Origin: Tenrec ecaudatus
Lineage: Eukaryota; Chordata; Mammalia; Afrosoricida; Tenrecidae
NCBI RefSeq assembly: GCF_050624435.1
Contig: NC_134545.1
Location: forward strand, 86,766,063-86,830,062
DNA length: 64,000 nucleotides
Reading direction: 5' to 3'
The notes beneath the pieces are model-generated. The model ran no database searches. It saw only the letters and a list, made by a program, of their open reading frames with translations, and was not told the DNA's origin. Positions 11,233-22,979 of this stretch are shown in pieces; the stretch's first letter is position 1; each line of letters starts with the position of its first letter. Position numbers and translations under genes: made by a program.

Positions 11233-11324
11233 TTCACCACAGCAGAGAATCAGCTATTTCAGAGCTCCTGGGATGCCTGATTCCTGGAAATGTAGATTCT
11301 TAAAGCCCAATTACTGATGCAGGT

Positions 11325-11510
11325 TCATCACTGCGTTGGTTACGACTCCTGGTGACGCTACATATAACAGCAAAATGTTGTCCACTCTGCGCTATCTTCA
11401 TAAGCACTGGTATATTTGAGTCCACTGTTTTTTCTATTGTATCATTCTATCTCTTTGAGAGGTTCCTGATTTTTCAGGGACTCTCTACCAACTAGGGAAT
11501 TTACATTTTT
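11325..11510 (-). mobile_element. RTE/AfroSINE-related fragment
   Basis: Phrases such as TATTTGAGTCCACTGTTTTTT resemble the minus-strand RTE fragment at 16640-17165 (TTTGAGCCCACTGTTG). It is diverged and its boundaries are soft. Confidence 0.35.
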
Positions 11511-11526
11511 AATAATTAGCCCAGGT

Positions 11527-11739
11527 CAGTAGTTCTCAACCAGAGCAATGTTGTCTGAGCCATCTGGCACCGTTTAGAAATATTTTGGTTGTCACTCCTT
11601 GGACAGGAGGTGGGATCTAGTGAGTACAGACTAGGGATGTTGCTAAACATACTACAATGAACAGTACAGCCTCTCCTCTGGCCCCTTACAACAAAGCATT
11701 ACCTGAAGACGTCAAGAATGTTAAGTTTGAAAAACCCTA
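11527..11739 (+). mobile_element. MER5A-like hAT-Charlie MITE
   Basis: It starts CAGTAGTTCTCAACC and ends near TTTGAAAAACCCTAA. The internal order is ATTTTGGTTGTCACTCC, then GGATCTAGTGAGTACAGACTAGGGATGTTGCTAAACAT, then CAACAAAGCATTACCTG. This is the ancient eutherian MER5A transposon, shared by all placentals. Confidence 0.8.
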
Positions 11740-12279
11740 ACCCAAGTAATTCTCATGTATACTAAAATTTTAGAATTATGCACCCAAGTTTTAAACCAAA
11801 AGACATTTGAACAACGCTCACCTACCCCATCTCATCTTCCTACACCTAACTCACCAATGGACATCCCTTTCCCTTGGATTCTTAGCAATTGTTTGGCCAT
11901 CTGAAAGAGGAGCAGGATCCCTCTAAGATATACTGACTTTAGAAATACATAATGGCAAGGAAAGAAATAAAAAAAAATCCTACGTGGCTGTGTTACCAGG
12001 AATTGTGACTAAGTCAATTACTGTGTTGCCTGGATATGAGCCAATTAATGCCAAGAGAAGGCAACATGTTTGCATCAAGCACCAAATTGAAACATGTTGG
12101 CCACCAATCTCTACTCTCCAGTCCTTATTCTCCTAAATTTCCTAGTTCCCCTAAGTACAAGGGGGGGTTGTTTGATTTTGCTTTGTTTTGAATCTTACCT
12201 CTTTAGGAAGAAGTATCTGATCCTCAAGTCTATCTATAAGGCCTGCCACATACTCTGGAGGTAAACAGAGCTCATAAGC

Positions 12280-12503
12280 CAGGGGTCCTCAAACTATGGG
12301 CCACATGCGGTCCACCGAGGACATTTATCTGGCCTGCCGGGTGTTTTTGCCCCGTTTGTTTTTTTACTTCAAAATAAGATATGTGCAGTGTGCATTGGAA
12401 TTTGTTCATAGTTTTTTGGTTGTTTTTTTTAACTACAGTCTGGCCCTCCAACGGCCTGAGGGAAAGTGAACTGGCCCCCGTTTTAAAAGTTTGAGGACCC
12501 CTG
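12280..12503. mobile_element. hAT MITE with CAGGGGTCCTCAAACT ends
   Basis: A 224-bp element with 16-bp terminal inverted repeats: CAGGGGTCCTCAAACT at the left, AGTTTGAGGACCCCTG at the right. It is flanked by the 8-bp duplication TCATAAGC (12272-12279) / ACATAAGC (12504-12511), one mismatch. The interior holds CTGGCCCTCC..GGCCTGAGGGAAAGTGAACTGG and no ORF. The ends and 8-bp duplications are hAT-type. The sequence resembles OC1/OposCharlie-like elements of tetrapods that spread by horizontal transfer. Confidence 0.85.
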
Positions 12504-14470
12504 ACATAAGCATTTAAGAAATGCAGGATTTTCTATCTCATTTCTCAAGCTAGTTCCTCGTATGCTTCCTTCTTGCTTCCTGAAGGCCCTGATGGTCTAG
12601 ATCACACTGTATTCATATCCAACCCTCCACATAGTTCTTCTCTGGGGTTCCTCTCAGTAGCAAGAGACAAAGGTCCCCCCCATTCCATGCCACAGACAAG
12701 TCTATAACACTGTTCCATTGTAATGGCCTTTACTGCTAGTTACTCCAAGTCGTTCATAGCTCAAAAGTGAAAACTGTATTCTTGAAGCCACTTCTTGGAA
12801 TTCACTCCAGGGAGAGGCCCACCAATTCCCTTTTATCTTTTTTTTTTGGGGGGGGCCAATTCCTAGAGTTGGAATTAATCAGTCATTCCCCCTAATTTTT
12901 CAGAGTAAAGCCTCCCATCCAAGATGATCACACAACTCAGCTGAGTACTCGCTAAATACTTGGTACTATTCTATGTGTTTTATATATACGGTCTAATTTT
13001 CCTATGTCTTCTGCTCCTGTCAAGATTGACAGCCTGGAAACCCTCTTTCGGCTCTGTTTGTTTGTGTTCTCCTGTAGGTGTCATCCATAATCAGTATACA
13101 GATGTGAACTAGCTTCAGTGAAGATCATTCAATCCAGTCCCAACGGCATCTAACTAGTTCTGCCTACTGTCACCAGCTAGCAGTACAGATGAAAAGATTT
13201 AAACAAGCAGGATTCCCTCAGGTTCCTTACTACAGAAAGAAGGTACTTGCACCTCCAGAAGGAGGAACCAACTCTGGAACTGACAAGATTTCAGGAAACT
13301 CTGACTGAAAAAACACTTTTCTGACACCTCCCCAAATGAAATTTCCTTGTAATATCTTCTTCTCAGTGAACAGGAGCCTCTTGTAAATTCCTCCTGTCTG
13401 TCTCCTGCTCAGGTCCCGCACTGCTGCTCAGATACACTCAATCCTTTCTTCCAGAACAATCCAAGCTTCATGAACATCTCCTCAGTATGAAATGAAAATT
13501 GTCAGGCAGAGTCTCATGAACATTCTAAAGGAAAACAAAAAGGTAACTGCAAACTTGCAGTCAACTGACTTCTTGCTAGTTTGCTACATCCCACTTATCA
13601 AGATCTTATCATATGTTTAGTATAAGATAAAAAGGACTCCCAAAATTACTAAGTTCCAGTCCCTGCCTGAGGAGTTCCCGTGAAGTAGAAATGCCTACTC
13701 TGATGTTTCTTTAAATAAATGTTTTTCCAAAGATTTTTTTTATACTTGCCCTCATGCAGAGCTGTTGCCAAAATGGCATGCTCAACAGGCCTCCTGCCTT
13801 CTGGCTGCTTCAGTATCTCTATGTGTACACCTGACTGCAGCACACCTGACTCTCCATAGCATTTTCCTGCCCAACTCAACCCTTCCAAACTCTGGTCTAC
13901 TTTTCCTAAGTCATATTCTAGTCAGTGAAATTCCCATCCACCAGTCTCTCAAAACAAACTCCCCCAAAACAGTCACTAATTGCCCCAACAGTCCGCTCAG
14001 AAATATGTCTAAAATCCATTCCCTTCCTGTCCATTCCCACCGCCACACTTTCAACTTCCAGAACGCTTAGTGTCCCTGCCACATTTCTTATCCCTCTAAC
14101 CTGTCCTTCTGTCACTAACCCCAAACTCACTGCCATCAAGTCCATTGCAATTCATAGCAACCCTTCCGTCAGCACCTAACTTCAGAAGTTCTGATGGCTC
14201 CCCATTCCCACAGCCTCATTTCCTGGCCATTTCACTACCACACATCTTGTTTGGGACAAATTTCTGAGTTTCCCTCCTCATTGTCATCCTACCTTTGCTT
14301 GTTGCTATCTCAGTCTGAAATGCATTTCCTTTGTGTAACCTCCTACTCATCCTTCAATGTAAGTCTCACCTCCCAATGACTATTCTTGCCCCCCCCCCCC
14401 GCATCCCCACAGCACATGTTCTTCCAGGAATCACCCCTGTCGTAAACTCTGTTATATAAATATGTCTTTC
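12504..14470. other. ARMH3 intron, largely unique sequence
   Basis: I see no exon, RNA gene or clear repeat family in this 2-kb stretch. A polypyrimidine/poly-G run near 12838-12855 and a poly-C run at about 14389-14401 are the only simple repeats. ORFs at 13765-14179 on both strands have no recognisable domain and no codon evidence. Confidence 0.5.
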
Positions 14471-14472
14471 TA

Positions 14473-14690
14473 AAGGAGCCCTGGTGTTACAATGGGTTAG
14501 CACTGGGCTGTTAACAACATGGTGAGCAGTTTGAATCCACCAAGTGCCCTTCAGGAGAAAGGTAAGGCTCTCCATTCAGGTAAAGGTTTACGGACTGCGA
14601 CACCCACAGGGATAGCTCTACAGCCCCTATACGATCACTATGAGTCAGAATCAACCCTCTGTGCGTGAATCTGGGTTTCTTGTTTTTGTG
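14473..14690 (+). mobile_element. AfroSINE, plus strand
   Basis: The head GGAGCCCTGGTGTTACAATGG is followed by GTTAGCACTGGGCTGTTAAC (A box), a B-box-like CAGTTTGAATCCACC, a GAGAAAGGTAAGGCTCTCC body and the RTE-like tail CGATCACTATGAGTCAGAATC. Confidence 0.9.
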
Positions 14691-15900
14691 GATCTCTCTC
14701 TGATGTCCTTGAGGGGAAGGTAGTCATATTTCAAACCCCCAGTGTCAGTTACATAGTAAAGTGCTCAACAAATGCATTGCATGAGCAGTTCACGCTCATA
14801 TATCCCAGATAGATTATTTGGCTACTTCACCCAATTTTAATGGCTCTCACTCCGTGTGAAATTTCAACTTTCAGAACAACTGCTCTAGAGTTTGCAAGTG
14901 TTGTCTTTATTATACAAATGTTGGACATCAAAATGCTGGGGGGAGGGGGTTTCCAATTAAAATCGAATGACTCCTGCTTTTTCACCATTGAATGAGAATC
15001 ACACAGGAAGTACTCACAGGCACACAGACCCAACTGAGGGCACGCCCAGAAGACTCCCAGGGAGCTCATGCTGCTCAAGGACGGGCACCAACCAGACCTA
15101 CAAAGTTAGTCTACAAAGTCACTGGAGGCCTTGAACGGCAAAGAATCCGATCTCACGACAATCAAAGTTTTCGGGGAAGAACTGAAGAGGGTCTGATGAC
15201 CCAGAAACATCACTTGGGGCCTGACCCAGGTTTCTGTTTCCCTGTTCTCAGGAGCAACACTCCTCAGCTCGGTGCGGCTCGCCTTCCCAGAGAGCCAGGT
15301 GCCTCCTCTAGCTTCCGGCCCAGGAAGACGTTCCTTTCCCCAGCTCCCGCTATAACCCGAGAAATCGGGCTGGCTGGATTGCTTCGGCGTGGGGGGTCGT
15401 CGGTCAGGGAGGTCAACAGGAGCGAGGGGGAGGCCTTCTTAAGACCTCGAGGGGCTGGCCTTCTTCCGCCGCTTCTCGTAGGTCTTGCTTTTAGGGTCAG
15501 GCTGCGTTTGGGGAGGGGGCACCTCGGGGAGAGAACAAGCTGGGAGAAGAGGCAACAGGAAAGATGGGAGTCAGTAGCCCCGTGTTGAGGTCAAAAGTCA
15601 CGGCCTCGGTAGCGGTGAAGAGGGCTCTGGAGGGGCAGGTGCGGAAGGGACTGGACTTGGCACTAGTGGTTCTGAGGGACGACCGCAGAGGGCAGGTCGC
15701 CTCCGGGCCAGCCCACGCCGCCGCACGCAGCATGGGTCCGCCACCCCCCCAACACCCCCGGATCACCCCCGTCGTCCTCTCGGCAAGCGCAGGCCCCGCC
15801 CCCAGGCCGCCCCACAGAGCAGCCCAGACCAAGGCCTAGTTTGGCAGTATCCGCCAGCGGTGGCCAAGTTCGGGGACCGGCCCGGGCCAGCGCCGCTTAC

Positions 15901-16090
15901 CGAGCCCCGGGATCCTCCTCCTCTCCCCGCGCCGCTCCCGGGCCCGCTCGCTCCCGACGCCACCGCCACCGACTCCGCCGCTGCTCGGGGCTCGCGGGCG
16001 CGTTCCCGCCCTCCTCAGAACCCGGCTTCTCCGTGCCCCACCGGGTCCTAAAGCCCGCCCATGTACGGAACCCCGTTCACGCCCGCTTCC
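15901..16090 (-). other. ARMH3: ARMH3 noncoding exon 1 (approximate 5' end)
   Basis: On the minus strand GGGGCTCG is followed by a consensus GTAAGC donor whose GT is at 15900-15899, so the exon ends at 15901. No ATG is needed here because the protein start lies in the next exon (1807-1809). The transcription start is not visible. I place it just downstream of the ACTACA/TCGCGAGA motifs, so the right boundary is a guess. Confidence 0.6.
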
Positions 16091-16105
16091 TGAGAACTAG
16101 CCAAG

Positions 16106-16145
16106 ACCACAATTCCCAGGATGCACCGCAAAGACTACAGCTCCC
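16106..16145. promoter_or_regulatory. Tandem ZNF143/THAP11-type sites
   Basis: ACCACAATTCCCAGGATGC at 16106-16124 matches the ZNF143 consensus ACTACAATTCCCAGAATGC at 17 of 19 positions. A second ACTACAGCTCCC core follows at 16134-16145 in the same orientation. This motif marks CpG-island promoters of housekeeping genes. Confidence 0.75.
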
Positions 16146-16151
16146 GAAAGG

Positions 16152-16161
16152 TATCGCGAGA
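16152..16161. promoter_or_regulatory. TCTCGCGAGA-like palindromic element
   Basis: TATCGCGAGA differs at one base from the TCTCGCGAGA promoter palindrome found in many ubiquitously expressed genes. It lies 6 bp beyond the second ACTACA core. Confidence 0.55.
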
Positions 16162-16377
16162 AGAAAAGTGGCAAAAGGGCCTACTGGATGCAAGTGGCTT
16201 TAGCAGTATTTTTAAATATAGCAGACTTTTAGATTCTGCAGTCCTGCTGCTAGGAAAGAACATATCCTCTTATAGACATTGGCAAAACTTGCCAAGATAT
16301 ACTTTCAAAATTATTTGTTACAATATTGTACTAGTGAAACACGGGAAACAAATGCATTCACTCAACAAATATTTATT

Positions 16378-16488
16378 GTTGAGAATGATAATAACAACAA
16401 GTGTACATATGTTCTTGACACAATGGATGTATGTATGGATTGTGATAAGAATTGTATGAGCCCCCAATAAAATGATTTTTAAAAAAAG
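16378..16488 (+). mobile_element. L1-type 3' tail, short copy
   Basis: A copy of about 110 bp with GAATGATAATAACAACAAGTG..GACACAATGGATGTATGTATGG and the end GCCCCCAATAAAATGATTTTT. A further degenerate tail (CCACCAATAAAACGATTTATT) follows at about 16515. Confidence 0.8.
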
Positions 16489-16639
16489 ATTCTCAAACTC
16501 AAAGAGATGTAAAAACCACCAATAAAACGATTTATTGAAAATATATATATATATTAATTGTGTTCCTACTGTGTGCAAAGCCCCTTATGTTAACCTCGAA
16601 AAATACCTAATTTCTTTGAGTCTTCACTTTTTGCATATG

Positions 16640-17165
16640 CAAATAGAAGGTTGAGTAAAATGCGCTGAGTGCCAGTTTCAAGTGCCTTTGAATCAGTCTG
16701 ACTCATAGAGACAGGCCCTGTGCAACAGAACAGAACACCACCCAGCCCTGCGCCACCGTCTCAACTGCTGTTTTGTTTGAGCCCACTGTTGTAGCTACCG
16801 GGTCAGCCCAACATTCAGGGAAATTTTTTCCCTCTTTTGCTGTCCCTCTACTCAGTGGGTCAAAAAGATGATGGCTTTTTCTAGGGACTGATCTCCCTTG
16901 ATAATATGTCTAAAGTATGTGACACGTTTCTACATCCTCTCTTCTAAGGAGCATACTTTCGGTACTTTCTCCAAAAAAGATTTGTTGATTCTTCTGTGAG
17001 TCCACACTACTTTCAATATTCTTCACCAACATCATAATTCAAAGGCATCAATTTTTCTGAAGTCTTCCTTATTCATTGTCCGGCTTTCACATGCATATGA
17101 GGCAATTGAAAATGCCAAGACTTCGTTCAGACACACCTTAGTCTTCAAAGTGATAACATGCTCTT
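16640..17165 (-). mobile_element. RTE LINE fragment, minus strand
   Basis: The minus strand encodes FSIASYACESRTMNKEDFRKIDAFEL near 17130-17032, the conserved C-terminal block of the RTE reverse-transcriptase ORF. It continues through the 3' part to about 16640. Confidence 0.8.
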
Positions 17166-17169
17166 TAAA

Positions 17170-17545
17170 ATGGGAGGGGTACACATGCGACCCAGGAGCA
17201 GGAATCAGAAGAGAGAGACCAGATGGGAAGGGTGAAGAGGAGCGGGGGAGGGGAAGAAAGGGTAACTCATTAACACACAACCACACACACCCCTCCAGGG
17301 GGAAGAACAACGGAAACCATGGGTGAAGGGAGACAGTGGTCGGTGTGAGACATGGAAATAATAATTTATAATCTATCAAGGGGTCAGAAGGGGGGGGAAG
17401 GGGAAAAAAGGAGCTGATACCAAAGGCTCCTTAGCAAGTAACTGTCTAGAAAAGAATGAGCGCAACATATGTACAAATATGCCTGATCCAAGTGACGAAT
17501 AGATTGTAATAAGCATTGTAAGAGCTCTCAATAAAATGATTTAAA
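17170..17545 (+). mobile_element. L1-type 3' copy
   Basis: It contains a purine-rich tract near 17225-17260 and 17380-17410, then GGAGCTGATACCAAAGGCTCC, then GCAACATATGTACAAATATGCC and the end CTCAATAAAATGATTTAAAT. Confidence 0.75.
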
Positions 17546-17599
17546 TAAATAAATGGGAGGGGAGCATTGAATATAGATGGCAATTCAGTAAACAAAACT

Positions 17600-17765
17600 G
17601 TGGGGGAAGCTGATACCAAGGGCTCAAGTAGAAAGCAGGTGTTTTGAGAATGATGATGGCAACAAATGTACGAATGTGCTGGACACAAATGATGCATGTA
17701 CGGATTGTAAAAAGAGTTGTATGAGCCCCTAATAAAATGATTTTAATGGAATTTTTTAAATGGAA
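17600..17765 (+). mobile_element. L1-type 3' tail, short copy
   Basis: It runs from GAAGCTGATACCAAGGGCTCAAGTAG through GATGATGGCAACAAATGTACG to GAGCCCCTAATAAAATGATTTT. Confidence 0.8.
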
Positions 17766-17949
17766 TTAAAATAAATAAAAGATGTTAAAAAAAATATTTA
17801 CAGCCTCACCAACGTACAGGGGCAGTGCTACTCTGACCTGTTGTGTCACTTTGAGAGGGAAGTGACAAAAAAGGCTGTGATGAGTTTTGGAGGAGCTTTT
17901 GGACGGACACTGCATTCTGGATGAAATAAGTTATGTGCAATTTTATTAT

Positions 17950-19412
17950 TCTAAACTGTTATAAACAGACAACATGTGGTTAAAAAAAACTGTGGGGGAG
18001 AACAGTGAGCCAATAATGATGGGTACAGGGAAATAGTAAGGTTTCTAAAATTGATGGCGAGGAGGATGTGGTTTTTCTGGTCATAGTTGATCAATGGAAT
18101 TGTATCTGAGAGGAAGTACTGAGAGGTGAACAATGGATAAACATAATAGCGGAGCAGAAGAAAAGAAACGGGAAAGAAGAAGAAAAACAGAAAATATATA
18201 AGTACATAAGTAAATATATAAAGATAAGTGTATTTCTATACATATATATGTAAATGCAATAAGGAAGCAAATGGATTTGTTCTAATAATGTGGCAATGTA
18301 TGATACTCATCCTGACACCATCACTGAAGACAAAATCGGTGCATAAGCAAATGTGAAGAAAGCTGATGGTGCCCGGTTAATAAAAGATTGTTGGAGACAG
18401 CCGACAAGTCGAACAGTCCTGAAAGGGGGAGTGAGGATTAAGGGGAAAAAGAGAGAGAGAAAGTACTGGGAGGGCAAAAGTCTGATGGACTGAAGCACCC
18501 GAGTTTATTCTACACTCTCCTTATATCCATGCAGAAACAACTCGGGGTTAATTATCTCATTGTTAAGCAAGTACATTTGATACACATAGCAACTCTATCT
18601 TCTGCCAAGCCAGACATCCTTGAGAAAATTAAACCACCTGTTTTTCCCAGACCTTGCTTGCTTTCTTATCCTTGACAGACTCTTCAAAACGTAGTCACAG
18701 AAGAAATCAGCAAACACTGGCACATAGGTCATGAGACTTCTCAGCCGTTTCAAGACTGAATCTTAATGACCTTCAACAAAAGATACAGTGTCTGGGGGTC
18801 TTAAAAGCTTGTAGTCAAACAAGGGGCCACCCAGCAGGGAAGCAACAAAGCCTACATGGAAGAAGCACACCAGCCTTATATGATCATGAGGTGTCACAGG
18901 AAAAGGTATCACAAGCAACCAAATCGATGTGAAAGGGTGTGGATGTAGTGGAGACCCAAAACTCACCGTAAGATAATTGGACAATCCCTCTCAGAAGGGC
19001 CACACAGAAGGGATGATAAATCCAAGGTGTCATTTAGCACTGATGAAACATAACTAACCTCTAGTTCTTTAATATTTCCTCCCCTTACTATTATGGTTTC
19101 TATGTGTTTTACTTCATTAATCATGTTAGACTTGGTGTATGTTATTTTGTATAATTAAGATAATTGGATACATGAAAGCCAAGATAGATAACCCTTCAGA
19201 AATAGTAACGGGGGTGAGGGTGAGGGATAGGGAGGATGGGGGGGGAAATAGGAAGAGATCGAAGGGAGCTGATATCAAGGAGTTCAAGAAGAAAGAAAAT
19301 GTTTTGAAACTGACTGGCAGAAATTGTACAATACTACTTGATGTGACTGAATTATGGAATGTTATGCCATATGTAAGAGTTATCACTAAAATGGCAATAA
19401 CTAAATAAATAA
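17950..19412 (+). mobile_element. L1-type 3' copy interrupted by a solo LTR
   Basis: The module GACACCATCACTGAAGACAAA..GCATAAGCAAATGTGAAG lies at 18310-18357. It breaks at 18388, resumes at 18785 with ACAGTGTCTGGGGG, and ends near CACTAAAATGGCAATAACTAAATAAATAAAA. The 3' end belongs to a different subfamily from the CCCCAATAAAATGATT copies. The left edge is approximate. Confidence 0.7.
18389..18778 (-). mobile_element. Solo LTR, minus strand
   Basis: A 390-bp insertion begins TGTTGGAGAC and ends CCTTCAACA on the plus strand, with inverted TGTTG/CAACA ends. The exact 6-bp duplication AAAGAT lies at 18383-18388 and 18779-18784. Read on the minus strand it has ATATAAGGAGAGTGTAGAATAAACTC, a TATA-like box followed by a polyadenylation signal, so transcription would run leftward. 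Confidence 0.9.
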
Positions 19413-19690
19413 AACTTTCAAGATGTCTTTTGCAACAGAATTGCCTAGTGTAATTTTGATTTCTTGACCTTTGCTTCCATTAGCATTGTGTGTCCAAGTA
19501 AAATGAAATCTTTGACAACTTCAACCTTTTCTCCATTTATCATGATGCTATCTACTAGTCCAGTTGAAAGGATTTTTGTTTTGCTTTGTTTACTGAATTG
19601 CAATCCATACTGAATGCTGCAGTATTTCATTTTAATCAGCTAGTGCCTCAAGTCTTCTTAGCTTTCAGTAAGCAAAAAAAAAAAAAAAGA
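19413..19690 (-). mobile_element. RTE LINE fragment, minus strand
   Basis: The minus strand encodes SIQYGLQF..KTKILSTGLVDSIMINGEKVEVVKDFILLG. This is the block just after the YADD motif of an RTE reverse transcriptase. Confidence 0.85.
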
Positions 19691-19699
19691 ATGGGAAGG

Positions 19700-20990
19700 A
19701 CCAGATAGATGCATCTGGAGGTGTACTCCAACACTTTCTAAACCCCAGTCAGAAGCCACGTGTTCAACCTAAAGAACCCTGGTCTATCACCCGATTGCCT
19801 TTCAACAAACTTTTATTGAGCTCTTGATACATAATCCTGGGAGCAGTAACAGGTAAAACAAATCACAATTTCAAGATTATAGCACAACAAAGTGATGAAT
19901 ACTCATATATACAACTAATTTTAAAGTATCAAGACAGTGAATTATCAAGGGAAAGCTCAGCACAGATTAAATTTAAAATGCCTAAGAATTCAAAGAAAGA
20001 AAAATTCCATGTCAATATCAGAACGTTTCCTAGGGGAAAATAAAGATGGAGTTAAAAAGGGATAGGGCCGGGGAAGTGAAAGTGAAGCAATACAACACAC
20101 TGCCCACACCTGGCCTGGGTCATAAGTGCAATACAAATTCATACTAAAGTTTAGAAGGCCATGTACTGAGTAGGTAAGAAGAATGAATTCCAGGTCAACT
20201 GCCTATGACCAGCTGTGTGATATTGGGTAATTACTTAAGCTATGTTATACTGCTTTGGTTAGCCGCTGGGTTCAGCCTTGACGGAAACCATTGCCTGGAC
20301 AATCAGTTTGAATGAGGGCATGTGACCTGGTTTTAAGCCTTTTGCATGCAGCCTCCAGGGCACTGGATCTTGATCAAAAGAAGCAAAGATGAAAGGATGG
20401 CCAAGATTCATTGATAATAGATGCTGTCCGCCAACACAGTGACCAAATTGTGTAGCACCAGAGCCCATAATATCCTGGCTGGGAGGTTACTACTGAAAAA
20501 TATTTGTCATACTTTCTATCTCTTGGTATTTAGAGAATACCTTGGTTCCTGCTCATATCCTAAGCAGTTCCTCCAATCTCCTGAAGATTTGTGAGCCTCT
20601 TATATTCTTCCAATAGAGTTAATTTTTGCTTAATGTAGCCAGGGTCCATTTCTGACACTCTTAATAGAAATAATAATAGTGATAATTAAGTGATATAACA
20701 CTTATGTCCACTTAAGCTCACTCAATTCTTCACCAAACATCTATTGAGGTCTTTCTTTGTGTTGGGATTTCCCTTAAGATTGAAGATACAAAGTTGAAAG
20801 AGGCCTCATGGCAACTAGAGAATGAGAAAATTGGAGCAGAAACTCAAATGTAGGCTCTATTAGAACACCTGTGAAATATTAAGGCAGAAATATTTAGTAG
20901 GTATTTGAATAGCCTTTATTGGAACTCGAAAGAAACATAGAGGCTATCAATAAAGATTTTGGAACTTTTGGCTTAGAGGTAATGGTCAAG
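19700..20990. other. Intergenic sequence, no gene seen
   Basis: No exon or RNA gene is recognisable. A short MIR-like phrase (TGACCAGCTGTGTGATATTGGGTAATTACTTAAGC) lies near 20206-20245. The remainder is unassigned. Confidence 0.45.
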
Positions 20991-21031
20991 CCATAAAAAA
21001 TAAGATAGTTCAGGAAGAAGAAATGGAGTTT

Positions 21032-21032
21032 T

Positions 21033-21065
<33 letters not shown>
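21032..21065. repeat. (GA)n microsatellite
   Basis: A GAGAGA run with one AAA interruption, at the start of an L1-type copy. Confidence 0.9.
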
Positions 21066-21990
21066 CGCCAGGATGGGATTGGGGAGTGGGGGAGCGAACA
21101 CTATGCAATAAGGAAGTTGATGGACTTTGGGCCTCTACATACATAAATCTTACTTCAGTACAAGAACAATTTGTTCTTAAAATGTCCAATGTATGGTATT
21201 CACCTTCCCGACACGATCGCTGAAGACAAAATGGGTGCAAAAGCAAATGTGGCAAAGAAAGCTGATGGTGCCTGGCTATTAAAAGATATAGTATTTGGGT
21301 CTTAAAGGCCTGAAGTTAAACAAGTGGCCCTCTAGCAAGGAAGCAACAAAGCCCACATGGAAGAAGCACACTAGCCTGTATGATCATGAGGTTTCAATGG
21401 GAAAAGGTATCAGAATTTCAAAAACAAGCAATCAAATTGACATGAAGGAGCATAGACTAAGTGGAGACCCAAAACCCCCTGTAAGATAATTGGACAGTCC
21501 CTCACAAAAGGGGTACATGGAAGGGATGATACATCTAGGATGCAGTATAACACTGATGAAACACATAACTATCCCCTAGTTCTTTAATATTTCATCCCTT
21601 TATCATTATGATCTTAGTTTTGACCTTATTCATCTTGTTAGACCTTTGCATGTTCATTTGTATAATTAAGATATTAGTTCAATGCTTGAAATCCAAGATA
21701 GATAAACCCTCCAGAAATAGTAACTGGAATAATTATTCCCTGGGGATATGGGAAGAGGGTAGGCAAGGGGGGAAGGAGGAACCGATAGTGATGATTGTAT
21801 AACCCCACTCGAGGAGAACGAATATTTGTAGGTGAATGAATACATTGGATGGTGTAAGATGCGGCAAAAGTATATGCATATAATATAATAATAAGGGTTC
21901 CTGGGCAGTAGGGTGGGGGAGGGAGGGGATAAAGGAGAACTGATATATCATAGTCCAAGAAGAAAGAAAATGTTTTGAAACGGATGGTGG

Positions 21991-22955
21991 AGCCTGCATG
22001 ATCAGGAGGTGCCGAAGAGATCAGTTATCCAGCATCAAAGAACAAAAAATCTTATCAGTGGGTGCTCACCTCCTTGATACGCTCCCTGAAGACAAATGGG
22101 TGCATAAGCAAATGTGGTGAAGAAAGCAGATGGTGCCCAGCTATCAAAAGATATAGCACCTAGAGTCTGAAAGGCTTGAAGGTAAACAAGTGGCCCTCTA
22201 GCTGAGATGCAATAAAGCCCACATGGAGGAAGCACACCAGCCTGTTCAATCACAAGGTGTTGAAGGGATCAGGTATCAGGCATCATCAGAACAAAAAAAA
22301 AATCATATCATTGTGAATAAGGGGAAGTGCAGAGTAGAGACCCAAAGCCAATCTGTAGTCAATTGGACATTTCCTTACAGAAGGGTGGCGGGGAGGAGAC
22401 GAGTCACTTAGGGTGCAGTGTAGCAACAATGAAACATACGAATTTCCTCTAGTTCCTAAATGCTTCCTCCCCACCCAATTCTACCTTACAAATCTGGCTA
22501 GACCAGAGGATGTACACTGGTACAGATAGGAACTGGAAACACAAGGAATATAGGATAGATGATCCCTTCAGGACCAGTGGTGAGAGTGGCGATACTGGAG
22601 GATGGAGGGAGGGTGGGTTAGAAAGGGAGAACCGATTACAGGGATCTACATATAACCTTCTCCCTGGGGGATAGACAACAGAAAAATGGGTGAAGGGATA
22701 CATTGGACAGTGTAAGATATGACAAAATAATAATTTATAAATTATCAAGGGTTCATGAGGGAGGGGGGAGCAGGGAGGGAGGGAAAAAAATGAGGACCTG
22801 ATGCCAAGGGCTTAAGTGGAGAGTAAATGTTTTGAAAATGATAAGGGCAATGAATGTACAAATGTGCTTTACACACTTGATGTATGTATGGATTGTGATA
22901 AGAGTTGTATGAGCCCCTAATAAAATGATTAAAAAATTAAAAATAAATAAATAAA
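21991..22955 (+). mobile_element. Younger L1-type 3' copy nested in L1
   Basis: A 965-bp insertion carries the double-module form and ends CCCCTAATAAAATGATTAAAAAATTAAAA. Its target duplication AAACGGATGGTGG (21978-21990) / AAACTGATGGTGG (22956-22968) lies in the older L1 copy. Confidence 0.85.
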
Positions 22956-22979
22956 AAACTGATGGTGGCAGCAATTGTA

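Larger units (their letters stand above)
15250..16165 (-). promoter_or_regulatory. ARMH3: ARMH3 CpG-rich promoter region
   Basis: GC content and CpG frequency rise sharply from about 15250, peak between 15700 and 16050, and fall again by 16200. The region contains the donor of ARMH3 exon 1 and the tandem ACTACA-type motifs upstream of it. Its position at the far end of the first intron, 14 kb before the first coding exon, fits a housekeeping CpG-island promoter for ARMH3. A divergent plus-strand transcript is possible but unsupported. Confidence 0.75.

Noticed and set aside
21010-21255. Ser/Leu-rich minus-strand ORF
   Set aside because: The apparent low-complexity protein comes from a GA microsatellite at the start of an L1-type copy.
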